The position numbers and the translations under genes are program-made. Positions 17,038 through 24,975 of a stretch of 64,000 bases of DNA are shown here, piece after piece. Origin of the DNA: Acidimicrobiales bacterium (lineage in GTDB: Bacteria; Actinomycetota; Acidimicrobiia; Acidimicrobiales; MedAcidi-G1); assembly GCA_022452035.1 (NCBI GenBank), contig JAKURV010000008.1:18409-82408 (forward strand), written 5' to 3'. The notes below the pieces were generated by a model. The model was not told the DNA's origin. It did not search any database and saw only the letters and a list, made by a program, of their open reading frames with translations. Each line of letters opens with the position of its first letter. Positions within the stretch are counted from its first letter, which is position 1.

Positions 17038-18132
17038 CTAGCCGCCGTCAGGGTCGGGAGCGCACAGGCGGTCGAGGGCCTCGGTGGCCCCGGCCACCAT
17101 GCGGTCGATCAGTTCGGCACAACTGGGAAGGTCGTCGATAGCGCCGACACCCTGCCCGGTGGGCAGGATTCCTACCTCGGGGTGGCCGTCAACCATGGTG
17201 GCCCGGGTGAGCATCGGGGCGTTGGCGGCCATGGCCACCTGGCTCCAGGTCAGGTCGCCTCCCCGCTTCATCCGTAGGCCCTCGGCCAGTAGGTCACGGA
17301 GGGACGTCCCGGTCAGCCGGCGGAAGCGCAGGGCGTTGGCCGCTGCCCGAGGGAAGGCCAGCAGGCGGGCCCGCTCCAGCCTGGCCACCATGTCGGTGGC
17401 CACCACCCGCTGCGGGGCACCGTCGATGGCCCGTGTAACCACGGTGCCGGTTACCGGGGTAGCCAGGTAGAGGGCCTTGACGGCGTCTGGGACGTCGCTG
17501 TCGCTGGTCAGCAGGAAGCGGGTCCCCATGGCGACTCCGGAGGCGCCCCAAGCTAGGGCGGCGGCCAGGCCGCGGCCGTCTGTGATGCCGCCGGCGGCGA
17601 TGACCGGAACGTCCACGGCGTCCAACACCTGGGGGACGAGCACGGCGGTGGGCACCACACCGGTGTGACCTCCTCCCTCGGCGCCCTGAGCCAGCACGGC
17701 GTCCACGCCCCACTCGGCCACCTTCTCGGCGTGGCGTCGGGCGCCGACAGTGGGGACAACTATCACGCCGGCCGACCGCAGACGTTCCACGGTGTCCCGA
17801 CCGGGGGCCTGGGCAAACGAGGCCACCCGCACCTCGGCGGCAACGAGGTGCTCGACCCGTCGGTCGATGTCGCCGGCGTCGGCCCGGAGGTTGACGCCGA
17901 ACGGAGCGTCGGTGGCCTCCCGGACCTCGTCGATGGCGGCGACCATCTGGTCGAAGGTCATCGGGACGGCAGCGATGATCCCCAGGCCGCCGGCCCGGGC
18001 GGTGGCTGCGGTAAGCCGGGAGCCGGACACCCAACCCATGCCGGTCTGGATGATCGGGTACCGGACGCCCACCAGGTCGCAGAACGCGGTGTGGAGGCGC
18101 CGGTCGGCGGTGCCGGGGGTCGTGGTGGACAC
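17038..18132 (-). CDS. ipdC: Nitronate monooxygenase-family flavoenzyme, IpdC-like
   Basis: 364 residues, an FMN-binding TIM barrel: VRYPIIQTGMGWVSG at the N-terminus, GAEGGGHTG at the phosphate end, VIAAGGITDGRGLAAAL and GVAMGTRFLLT for FMN. The family includes nitronate monooxygenases and enoyl reductases. Directly behind ipdA and ipdB it corresponds to mycobacterial IpdC, a reductase acting on a steroid ring-degradation CoA thioester. The start is GTG (VSTTTPGTADRRLHTAF); longer in-frame extensions run into ipdB. Specificity is inferred from neighbours, not residues. Confidence 0.85.
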   Translation of the reverse strand: MSTTTPGTADRRLHTAFCDLVGVRYPIIQTGMGWVSGSRLTAATARAGGLGIIAAVPMTFDQMVAAIDEVREATDAPFGVNLRADAGDIDRRVEHLVAAEVRVASFAQAPGRDTVERLRSAGVIVVPTVGARRHAEKVAEWGVDAVLAQGAEGGGHTGVVPTAVLVPQVLDAVDVPVIAAGGITDGRGLAAALAWGASGVAMGTRFLLTSDSDVPDAVKALYLATPVTGTVVTRAIDGAPQRVVATDMVARLERARLLAFPRAAANALRFRRLTGTSLRDLLAEGLRMKRGGDLTWSQVAMAANAPMLTRATMVDGHPEVGILPTGQGVGAIDDLPSCAELIDRMVAGATEALDRLCAPDPDGG

Positions 18133-18139
18133 CGTGGCC

Positions 18140-18901
18140 TCAGTTGCCGAACTCGGCCTTGCGTAGACCATGGGGATCGATGACTTCCCGGATGAGGCGG
18201 AGCTCCTCGTCGGTAGGTAGGCGGGTCTGACCGACCTCGTCACCGACGACCAGCTCGAACCCGGTGGCCTCCACCACATGGTCCACGGTGACGTCGGGGT
18301 GCACGGATACGAGCTGCATCCGCTTCTCATCGTTGGCAAAATCGAAAACACCCAGGTTGGACACCACCCGCCGGATCTCGTGCCTGTCCCGCACGGCGGC
18401 CGACAGGCCGGCCACCCGGTCGTAACCCGGCCCGGACACCACGTCGACCTCGGGAACGAAGGTCCGGGTGGAGTGGTTGGGCACCCAGTAGGTGGTGGCG
18501 TGATTGACCAGGTTCCCTGGGGCACCGCGTAGGCCCAGCAACTGGGCCTTGGGCTTTCGCCAGTCTCCGATTGCAGCCAGGTTCTGGTTACCGCGGGCGT
18601 CGATCTGGCTGGCCCCCATGACAATGTGGCGGCGGCCCGACCACACCACGTCGAAGATGTCTCGGTAGGGCATCCAAGCCTCGACCAGCCGCTCGGCGTC
18701 TGGGTCTCCTACCGGCAGGGTGTTGGCGGCCAGTACGGAGATCGTGTCGGTCATGACCATGTCGGGCTCGAAGGTGGCCCGGGCCAGGCGTCCGCCAATG
18801 ATCGGCGTGGTACCGATGGGGTTGCAGAGAATCTCGCCGTCGCCCCGGAAGGCCTCAGCGATGGCCACCGCACAGATCTCGTCGATGGCGACCGGGCTCA
18901 C
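18140..18901 (-). CDS. ipdB: CoA-transferase-fold hydrolase subunit IpdB
   Basis: 253 residues of the class I CoA-transferase beta-subunit fold, beginning VSPVAIDEICAVAIAEAF from a GTG overlapping the ipdA stop (GTGA). Features include CNPIGTTPIIGGRLAR, RHIVMGASQIDARGNQNLAAIG and VSNLGVFDF. The S-E-N-G type catalytic glutamate motif of true CoA-transferase beta subunits is not evident. That agrees with IpdAB, which in mycobacteria hydrolyses the last carbocyclic ring of the steroid nucleus rather than moving CoA. It pairs with the preceding subunit. Confidence 0.87.
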   Translation of the reverse strand: MSPVAIDEICAVAIAEAFRGDGEILCNPIGTTPIIGGRLARATFEPDMVMTDTISVLAANTLPVGDPDAERLVEAWMPYRDIFDVVWSGRRHIVMGASQIDARGNQNLAAIGDWRKPKAQLLGLRGAPGNLVNHATTYWVPNHSTRTFVPEVDVVSGPGYDRVAGLSAAVRDRHEIRRVVSNLGVFDFANDEKRMQLVSVHPDVTVDHVVEATGFELVVGDEVGQTRLPTDEELRLIREVIDPHGLRKAEFGN

Positions 18902-19782
18902 GACTCGCTCCCCTCGTCGGACCGGGCGTCCACCCGGGCCAGGTACTCGTCGTGGCTGGGGGCCTCCACGTAGTACTCCCGGAAGGCCTCCCAGGCCTCG
19001 GGGTCGCGTGCGGTAGCCGCGTACTCCCGTTGGAAGGCCTCGTCTCTCCCGTAGTCGGGTGGGCACTCGGTGAAGTGGGCGCCCCGGGGGGCCTCCACCA
19101 CGCCGTCCACGAAGATTCGGGGGATCTTCAGGGTGTGGACTGTGCCCTCGTCGAGGAGGTTCTCGGTGGGCACCACCTTCTCGCACGACAGGTAGGTCCG
19201 GCTGGCCGCCTTGGCGAACAGGTCGTCGAAGTAAAGGTCGGGTCCAAGAAACTGGCCGTTGCCGGCGGCGTCGGCCCGGTTCATGTGCACCAGGGCGGCG
19301 TCCAGGCGAAAGGCCGGGATGGCCACAAGTTCCTCGTGGTCGCCACCCTCGTCCGGGTACGGGGAGGCCACGGTCCGCAGTTCCGGGTTCATGGTCAGCA
19401 TGTCGCTGCCCAGACCGGCCCGGGTCGGGTAGAAGGGCACGCGGTGGGCGGCAGCCAGGAGCCCCAGGTAGAAGGCTCCTTCGTCCAGTTCGGTGAACTC
19501 GATGGTCGCCTGCTGGCGGGCGTTGCGGAAGTGGGGTTCGAGGGGGATCGAGTCCAGGGAGACGAAGCCATAGACGGCCCGGCGAACCTTGCCCAGTGCG
19601 CATAGGACCCCGACGTCGGGCCCGCCGTAGGTGACGATGGTCAGGTCCTCCAGGTTGGAGCGGGCGATGGCCCGGACCAGCGACATGGGCTTCCGACGGG
19701 ATCCCCAGCCACCGATCCCGATGGTCATCCCACTCTCCAGCTGGGCGACGACGTCGTCCTCGGTCATCAACTTGTCCGGCAC
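18898..19782 (-). CDS. ipdA: CoA-transferase-fold hydrolase subunit IpdA
   Basis: 294 residues, class I CoA-transferase alpha fold: MTIGIGGWGSRRKPMSLVRA near the N-terminus, LTIVTYGGPDVGVL, then FTELDEGAFYLGL, whose Glu101 may correspond to the catalytic glutamate reported for M. tuberculosis IpdA. With IpdB it would open the last ring of cholesterol-type substrates (COCHEA-CoA hydrolysis). The GTG start follows TACCGT by 7 nt. Its divergent neighbour is an SDR, as at the ipdAB locus of mycobacteria, and a partial palindrome lies between them. Confidence 0.88.
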   Translation of the reverse strand: MPDKLMTEDDVVAQLESGMTIGIGGWGSRRKPMSLVRAIARSNLEDLTIVTYGGPDVGVLCALGKVRRAVYGFVSLDSIPLEPHFRNARQQATIEFTELDEGAFYLGLLAAAHRVPFYPTRAGLGSDMLTMNPELRTVASPYPDEGGDHEELVAIPAFRLDAALVHMNRADAAGNGQFLGPDLYFDDLFAKAASRTYLSCEKVVPTENLLDEGTVHTLKIPRIFVDGVVEAPRGAHFTECPPDYGRDEAFQREYAATARDPEAWEAFREYYVEAPSHDEYLARVDARSDEGSES

Positions 19783-19821
19783 GGGCCCGACGGTAGGGCA
19801 GGCTGGACCCGACGGCTAGTC

Positions 19822-19836
19822 CTGACGGTGTGTCAG
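19822..19836. promoter_or_regulatory. Candidate operator between ipdA and the divergent SDR
   Basis: CTGAC and GTCAG form an inverted repeat separated by 5 bp in the 133 bp divergent region. The 15-mer matches the core of the perfect palindrome at 27723-27743 in 12 of 15 positions. That suggests one repressor, perhaps TetR-type, acting at both places. It does not resemble the published KstR2 motif. Confidence 0.4.
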
Positions 19837-19915
19837 AAATGGGCATCGGTCACGGCTCCGATGGCCCGGGACCCGGCGACGGCCCCTGCGCAGCGTCGGC
19901 GGTAGCGTGCGGTCC

Positions 19916-20722
19916 GTGAGTAGGACGTCGGATCCACTGGACTTCACCGGCCGAACGGTCGTAGTGACCGGGGGGACTCGGGGATTAGGCCGGGTCATCG
20001 TCCGGACCTTTCTGGACGCCGGAGCCGACGTCGTCACCTGTGCACGGTCGGCTCCCGACGAACCGGTGGAATCGACCGATGGGTCGCGAACGGCGGCCTT
20101 CGTCGAGGCCGACGTCCGGGACCCCGACCTGGTGGCAGGCGTGGTAGCTACCGCGGTGGAACAGACCGGACGGGTCGACGTTCTGGTCAACAACGCTGGA
20201 GGGGCGCCACCGGCCGACTCGGCCACCGTCTCGCCGCGTTTCAATGAGAAGATCCTGGCCCTCAACCTGACCGCCCCGATGACGGCCTCCCAAGCTGTCT
20301 ACCCCGTGATGTCCGTCCAGGATGGGGGCGGGGTGATTCTCAATATCTCCTCGGTGAGCGGCGGTCGGCCTAATCCCCTGGGTGTTGCCTACGGCGCCGC
20401 CAAGGCGGGCCTCGAGAACATGACCCGGACCCTGGCCCACGAGTGGGGCCCGGCCATCCGGGTGGTAGCGGTAACCGTGGGGATGATCGTGACCGAAGAG
20501 GCGGGAGCCTTCTACGGCGGCGAGGAGCGCCGCCGCGCCATCGCAGCCAACCTGGCCGCCAGGAGGCTCGGCAACCCGTCGGACGTAGCCGACATGTGCC
20601 TGGTCCTGGCCTCCCCCTTGGCCCGGTGGGTCACCGGAACCAGCGTGGAGGTCCACGGTGGCGGCGAGGGCCCCGCCTATCTGGACGCCGGAAGCGCTGA
20701 CCCGGGTCTCGCCGGCGACTAG
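19916..20722 (+). CDS. Short-chain dehydrogenase/reductase divergent from ipdA
   Basis: 268 residues of classical SDR: VVVTGGTRGLGRVI binds NAD(P), LVNNAGGAPP follows, and the catalytic Ser, Tyr and Lys are in ISSVSGG and YGAAKAG. TAGCGT ends 7 nt before the chosen GTG (VSRTSDPLDFTG); a GTG three codons earlier overlaps the -10 box and is less likely. Divergence from ipdA mirrors the SDR/ipd arrangement in the mycobacterial KstR2 regulon, so a hydroxyacyl-CoA step in steroid ring breakdown is a reasonable inference. Confidence 0.87.
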   Translation: MSRTSDPLDFTGRTVVVTGGTRGLGRVIVRTFLDAGADVVTCARSAPDEPVESTDGSRTAAFVEADVRDPDLVAGVVATAVEQTGRVDVLVNNAGGAPPADSATVSPRFNEKILALNLTAPMTASQAVYPVMSVQDGGGVILNISSVSGGRPNPLGVAYGAAKAGLENMTRTLAHEWGPAIRVVAVTVGMIVTEEAGAFYGGEERRRAIAANLAARRLGNPSDVADMCLVLASPLARWVTGTSVEVHGGGEGPAYLDAGSADPGLAGD

Positions 20723-20737
20723 GACGGTCCCGGCCCC

Positions 20738-21253
20738 GTGCCCACCATCCGGAGTTGGCGGTCGCCGAAGGTTGAGGTCCGCGACGGCTCGGTAGCCGGC
20801 CTCGGGGTCTTTGCCCGCGAGCCCGTCGCCGCCGGGGAGATCGTGGCTGTCAAGGCCGGGCACATCGTCCACCGCGACGAGGTGGTCCGGCTTACCGCCG
20901 AGATCGGCGACCAGAGCCTCCAGATTCACGACGACCTGTACCTCTCGCCCCGGACAGCCGACGAGGTCGACGAGACGTCGATCCGGATCAACCATTCGTG
21001 TAACGCCAACGTGGGGTTCCGGGGCCAGGTCCTCTACGTGGCCATTCGCGACATCGAGGTCAACGAGGAACTGTGTCACGACTACGCCATGGACCGTACC
21101 GACGACTACCGCCTGGAGTGTGCGTGCGGCACGTTGTCCTGTCGGGGCACGGTGACCGGAGAGGACTGGAGGCTGCCTGAAGTGCAGGCCCGGTATGAGG
21201 GGTTCTTCGTGGAGTACGTCGCCGACAAGATCCGGCGGGCGGCCGCCGACTAG
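20738..21253 (+). CDS. SET domain protein
   Basis: 171 residues. The SET fold of protein-lysine methyltransferases is clear: VAGLGVFAREPVAAGEIV at the start, the knot motifs SIRINHSCNANVGFRG and NEELCHDYAM, and a post-SET-like CACGTLSCRGTVTG whose cysteines could join one zinc site. Start GTG, 15 bp after the SDR, so probably the same transcript. Bacterial SET proteins are sparsely studied; possible substrates are ribosomal or DNA-binding proteins. Not an obvious part of the steroid module. Confidence 0.85.
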   Translation: MPTIRSWRSPKVEVRDGSVAGLGVFAREPVAAGEIVAVKAGHIVHRDEVVRLTAEIGDQSLQIHDDLYLSPRTADEVDETSIRINHSCNANVGFRGQVLYVAIRDIEVNEELCHDYAMDRTDDYRLECACGTLSCRGTVTGEDWRLPEVQARYEGFFVEYVADKIRRAAAD

Positions 21254-21271
21254 GCCCCCGGCCCCGGTCGT

Positions 21272-21535
21272 TCAGCGGCCGGTGTCCTCTCCCATCTCGG
21301 CCAGGGCGTCGCGCAGCGCCTCCCGGAGCCGCCGGGCAATGCCGGGCGAGAGGTGACCCACCAGGCCCTGTCCTGCCCGGCCCACCTCCTCCACGGTCAG
21401 CAAAACCCGGGGCCGGGCGTCGGCGTAGTCGTCGCTGATCCCCACCGCCCACGAGATGGGCGTGAGTTCGTCCTCCTCGTAGTCCGGTGGGTAGTCGGCG
21501 GCCTCGAAGGGGTAGTCATCGATGGAGCGACGCAT
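21272..21535 (-). CDS. Hypothetical acidic protein
   Basis: 87 residues, beginning MRRSIDDYPFEAADYPPDYE and strongly acidic in the first 40, then a strand-like VLLTVEEVGRAGQGLVGH and a C-terminal amphipathic helix (LSPGIARRLREALRDALAEMG). CAGACT ends 6 nt before the ATG, matching the leaderless pattern. No family recognised. It points towards the SET gene and ends 18 bp from it. Confidence 0.5.
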   Translation of the reverse strand: MRRSIDDYPFEAADYPPDYEEDELTPISWAVGISDDYADARPRVLLTVEEVGRAGQGLVGHLSPGIARRLREALRDALAEMGEDTGR

Positions 21536-21607
21536 GCGGGAAGTCTGACCCGTGGCCGGCCACCGGCCCCGGATCCACGAATCCCGACTATTCCGATCAT
21601 ATTTTGG

Positions 21608-21636
21608 TTGAATAGGCCAACTGCCGCCGGTAGGTT
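21608..21636 (+). promoter_or_regulatory. Promoter of the siroheme/sulfite reductase operon
   Basis: TTGAAT and TAGGTT are separated by exactly 17 bp, the cleanest -35/-10 pair in the window, in a locally AT-rich stretch. Transcription should start near 21643, leaving a leader of about 45 nt before the ATG at 21687. No riboswitch fold is recognised in that leader. Confidence 0.6.
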
Positions 21637-21686
21637 TAACCCTAATCCCGACTAGACCTATCAGGTTTCACCGAACCCCTCCCCGT

Positions 21687-22337
21687 ATGAACGCCACCCC
21701 GTACCCCGTGAACCTCGATCTCCGGGGCCGCCGCGCCCTGGTGGTGGGCGGGGGCTCCGTGGCGGCCCGCAAGGTCGCTGGCCTTCTGGCCTCCGGCGCC
21801 CAGGTCACCGTGGTCGCCCCCGAAGCGGTCGACGAGATCGCCGACGACCACCGGGTCCGGTGGCACCAGCGCCCCTACCGTCGCGGCGAGGTCACCTCGT
21901 ACCGCCTAGCCGTGACGGCCACTGGACACGAGGCCGTGGACCAGCAGGTCTACTGGGACGCCGAGGCGGCCGACGTGTGGCTGAACAGCGCCGACGACCC
22001 CGCCCACTGCTCGTTCACCCTGCCCGCTGTGAGCAGGCGCGACGACCTGCAGGTGGCCGTGTCGACCAATGGCCGCAGCCCGGCCGTAGCCGCCTGGCTC
22101 CGCCGCACCATCGACAGCGCCATCGGACCAGAGCACGGGACCGTGCTGGCTCTAGCGACCGAGGTCCGGGCCGAACTCCGGGAGTCCACCGGCACCAGCG
22201 AGTCGCCCGCCTGGGTCGACGCCCTGGACGACGACCTGCTGGACCTCGTGCGGGCTGGCGACCGGGACGGTGCTCGGGCACGCCTACGCACCGCCTTGGG
22301 TCTCGACGGCCCACTGGTCGACGGAGCGTCGCGATGA
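21687..22337 (+). CDS. Precorrin-2 dehydrogenase/sirohydrochlorin ferrochelatase domain protein
   Basis: 216 residues, equivalent to the N-terminal half of CysG (Met8p-like). The NAD-binding ALVVGGGSVAARKVAGLL is near residue 17, ADVWLNSADDPAHCSFTLPA is the family's mid motif, and LQVAVSTNGRSPAVAAWLR holds the active-site region. It oxidises precorrin-2 and inserts iron to make siroheme. The next gene supplies the methyltransferase half, overlapping by 4 bp (ATGA). Together with the reductase downstream they form a siroheme-enzyme operon. Confidence 0.92.
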   Translation: MNATPYPVNLDLRGRRALVVGGGSVAARKVAGLLASGAQVTVVAPEAVDEIADDHRVRWHQRPYRRGEVTSYRLAVTATGHEAVDQQVYWDAEAADVWLNSADDPAHCSFTLPAVSRRDDLQVAVSTNGRSPAVAAWLRRTIDSAIGPEHGTVLALATEVRAELRESTGTSESPAWVDALDDDLLDLVRAGDRDGARARLRTALGLDGPLVDGASR

Positions 22338-23101
22338 CCGTCCACTTGGTGGGCGCCGGCCCCGGCGATCCGGAACTGCTGACCGTACGGGCCATGCGCT
22401 TACTGGAATCCGCCGACGTGGTCGTCCATGACCGCCTGGTGGATCCCCGGATCCTGGACCTGGTTGCCCCGTGGGCCGAGGTCATCGACGTAGGCAAGCG
22501 TCCCGGCGGCCCGGCCGACGCCCAGGCCCGTATACACGAGATGCTGGTCGAGGCGTCACGCAGGGTCGACACCGTGGTTCGCCTCAAGGGCGGCGACCCG
22601 TTCGTGTTCGGACGGGGCGGCGAGGAGGCCGTAGCACTGCGACGGGCCGGCGTAGATGTGGCCGTCGTCCCTGGCATTACTTCGGCAGTCGCCGGTCCGG
22701 CCGCTGCCGGCATCCCGGTCACCATGCGGGGCCACGCCAGTGGCTTCACCGTGGTCACTGGCCATGAGGACCCCGCGGCGGCCCGCCATTTGGACTGGGA
22801 CGCCCTGGCCCGGCTGGGCACCACGCTGGTCGTCCTGATGGGGGCTTCGCGTGCCGGGGCCATCGCCGAACGGCTACTGGCCGCCGGCATGGACCCCGAC
22901 ACCCCGGTGGCCGCCATTCAGTCGGCCACCACCCAGGCCCAGCACACCCTTCGCACCACCCTGTCCGACCTGGACGGTCGACCGGTCGACGCGCCCGCTG
23001 TTCTGGTGGTCGGGTCGGTGGCTGCGCTCGACGTAACCGACGAGGCCCGACTGGACCGCCTGGTTGCCGACCTTGCTCTCGCCGAACCCCCTGCCCGCTG
23101 A
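22334..23101 (+). CDS. cobA: Uroporphyrinogen-III C-methyltransferase
   Basis: 255 residues. SAM-dependent tetrapyrrole methylase making precorrin-2. The fingerprints VHLVGAGPGDPELLTVRA, VVHDRLV, RLKGGDPFVFGRGGEEA, VPGITSAVAGPAAAGIPVT and ALARLGTTLVVLMG are all in order. The start is fixed by the ATGA overlap with the previous gene. Feeds the siroheme needed by the reductase 25 bp downstream. Confidence 0.94.
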   Translation: MTVHLVGAGPGDPELLTVRAMRLLESADVVVHDRLVDPRILDLVAPWAEVIDVGKRPGGPADAQARIHEMLVEASRRVDTVVRLKGGDPFVFGRGGEEAVALRRAGVDVAVVPGITSAVAGPAAAGIPVTMRGHASGFTVVTGHEDPAAARHLDWDALARLGTTLVVLMGASRAGAIAERLLAAGMDPDTPVAAIQSATTQAQHTLRTTLSDLDGRPVDAPAVLVVGSVAALDVTDEARLDRLVADLALAEPPAR

Positions 23102-23126
23102 CCTGACTGACCCTGGAGAGCCGACC

Positions 23127-24917
23127 ATGACCCAGCTCACCGACCCCACCGAGGTCTCCCCCATCAATCCCGAGATGGCGGCCGACATCACCAAGTTCGA
23201 GGAGATGCTCGCCGACTACCAGGCCGGACGCGTCCCCGAGGATGTGTTCCGCGTCTTCCGGCTGAACAACGGCATCTACGGCCAGCGCCAGGGTGGTACC
23301 AACCAGATGGTCCGGGTCAAGGTCCCGTACGGCGCCATGACCGCCGGCCAGCTGGACCTGCTGGCCGACGTGGTCGACGAGCACAGTCGCGGCTGGGGCC
23401 ACATAACGACCCGACAGAACATCCAGTTCCATTTCGTGGAGCTGGCTGAGATCCCCACCGTGATGCGCAAACTGGCCGAGGTCGGCCTGACCACCCGGGA
23501 GGCCTGCGGCGACACGGTGCGCAACGTGCAGGGCTGCCACCTGGCCGGCGCCTGCCCCCTCGAGATCCTGGACGTCACGCCGTGGGCCGAGGCGGCCTAC
23601 CGGCACTTCGTCCGTAACCCGCTGGCCCAGCGCCTACCCCGGAAGTTCAAGATCAACTTCTCAGGCTGTGACACCGACTGCGGCCAGGCCATGTTCAACG
23701 ACGTCGGGGTGGTGGCCGCCACACGCACGTTTGACGACGGCAGCGTGGAACGGGGCTTTCGGGTGTACATCGCCGGCGGCCTGGGCACCACCCCGTTCCC
23801 GGCCCTCGCTCTGGAGGACTTCACCGCCCGCGAGGACCTGCTTGCCACCATTGAGTCGGTGCTCCGGGTGTTCGAGCAGACCGGCAACCGGGACAACAAG
23901 CTGCGGGCCCGTCTCAAGTGGGTCGTTGACCAGTTGGGCATCGACGAGGTTCGACGCCGGGTGGTCGCCACCCGCAAGCTGCTGCCCGCCTCGGCCTCCT
24001 GGCCGGGCGGCGTACCGCCCGTGGTCTCCGAATGGGGCGACGATCCGGCCGGTGTGGCCGACGGCGTCACCCCGACGGCTATGGGCCAGGGGACTCCGGT
24101 AACCCTGGGCGCCAAGGACGACTACGACCGCTGGATGGAGGCCAACGTGGTTCGAGGGGCCGCCAACGGCACCGTCTCGGCGTACGCCTGGTGCGAGTTG
24201 GGCGACGTCACCTCGAATCAGTTCCGGGCCGTGGCCGCCATGGTCCGGGATCTAGACGTGGACGTCCGGGTTACCAACCGACAGAACCTGGTGCTGCGGG
24301 ACCTCACCGAGGACCAGCTCCCGGTGCTCTACGAGCGACTGGTGGCCGCCGACATGGCCCAACCGGGCGCCGAGCTGTCCCGGGACGTTGTGGCTTGCCC
24401 CGGTGCCGATACATGCAACCTGGCCGTTACCCAAAGCCGGGGCCTAGCCAGTGCTATCGGCGCCGCCCTCGACGAGGCCGGCCTGGCCGAGGTGGGCGGG
24501 GTCAGGATGAACATCTCGGGCTGCACCAATAGCTGCGGACAGCACCACGCAGCCGACATCGGCTTCTTCGGAGCCGAACGCCGGGCCCACGGCCAGCCCG
24601 CTCCCGGATACCAGATGCTGTTGGGCGGCTACGTCGGCCAGGAGCAGATCCACTTTGGTCAGAAGGCGCTGCGCCTGCCGGCTAAGAACGCCGCCGAGGC
24701 CACGGTTCGGGTCGTCCGCCGGTTCGCCGGCGAGCGGCAGGCCGGCGAACGCTTCGTGGACTGGCTGGAACGGTCTGGTGGTGCCAAGGAGGTGGCTGTC
24801 GACCTCAAGGACCTGGACGAATTCCCCACCCCGGACGAGGCGCCCGAGTTCTACGTGGACTACGACGAGACTGGCCCCTACGTGGCCGAGATCGGCGAGT
24901 CGGAGTGCGCCACCTGA
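23127..24917 (+). CDS. Ferredoxin-dependent sulfite/nitrite reductase
   Basis: 596 residues with two ferredoxin-like half domains and two siroheme-binding repeats. The first half has ITTRQNIQFHFVEL and FSGCDTDCGQAMFND; the second has RVTNRQNLVLRDL, CPGADTCNLAVTQSRG and ISGCTNSCGQHHAADIGF, whose cysteines hold the [4Fe-4S]-siroheme centre. It reduces sulfite to sulfide or nitrite to ammonia by six electrons. The start follows CTGGAGAG. No sulfate-activation or nitrate genes are adjacent, so the substrate is undecided; linkage only to siroheme synthesis fits either. Confidence 0.9.
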   Translation: MTQLTDPTEVSPINPEMAADITKFEEMLADYQAGRVPEDVFRVFRLNNGIYGQRQGGTNQMVRVKVPYGAMTAGQLDLLADVVDEHSRGWGHITTRQNIQFHFVELAEIPTVMRKLAEVGLTTREACGDTVRNVQGCHLAGACPLEILDVTPWAEAAYRHFVRNPLAQRLPRKFKINFSGCDTDCGQAMFNDVGVVAATRTFDDGSVERGFRVYIAGGLGTTPFPALALEDFTAREDLLATIESVLRVFEQTGNRDNKLRARLKWVVDQLGIDEVRRRVVATRKLLPASASWPGGVPPVVSEWGDDPAGVADGVTPTAMGQGTPVTLGAKDDYDRWMEANVVRGAANGTVSAYAWCELGDVTSNQFRAVAAMVRDLDVDVRVTNRQNLVLRDLTEDQLPVLYERLVAADMAQPGAELSRDVVACPGADTCNLAVTQSRGLASAIGAALDEAGLAEVGGVRMNISGCTNSCGQHHAADIGFFGAERRAHGQPAPGYQMLLGGYVGQEQIHFGQKALRLPAKNAAEATVRVVRRFAGERQAGERFVDWLERSGGAKEVAVDLKDLDEFPTPDEAPEFYVDYDETGPYVAEIGESECAT

Positions 24918-24975
24918 CGCTGGGTGGCCGGGCCGGTGTCACCCTGTAGGCCCGCCCATCGGGCAGGATCGGGTC

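Noticed and set aside
18902..19846. N-terminal extension of ipdB spanning ipdA in another frame
   Set aside because: Arg/Pro/Gly-rich out-of-frame translation of ipdA; the GTGA overlap gives the true start.
19783..19915. KstR2-type operator
   Set aside because: I looked for the A-CAAG-nn-CTTG-type motif in the divergent region and did not find it; a different repeat is present.
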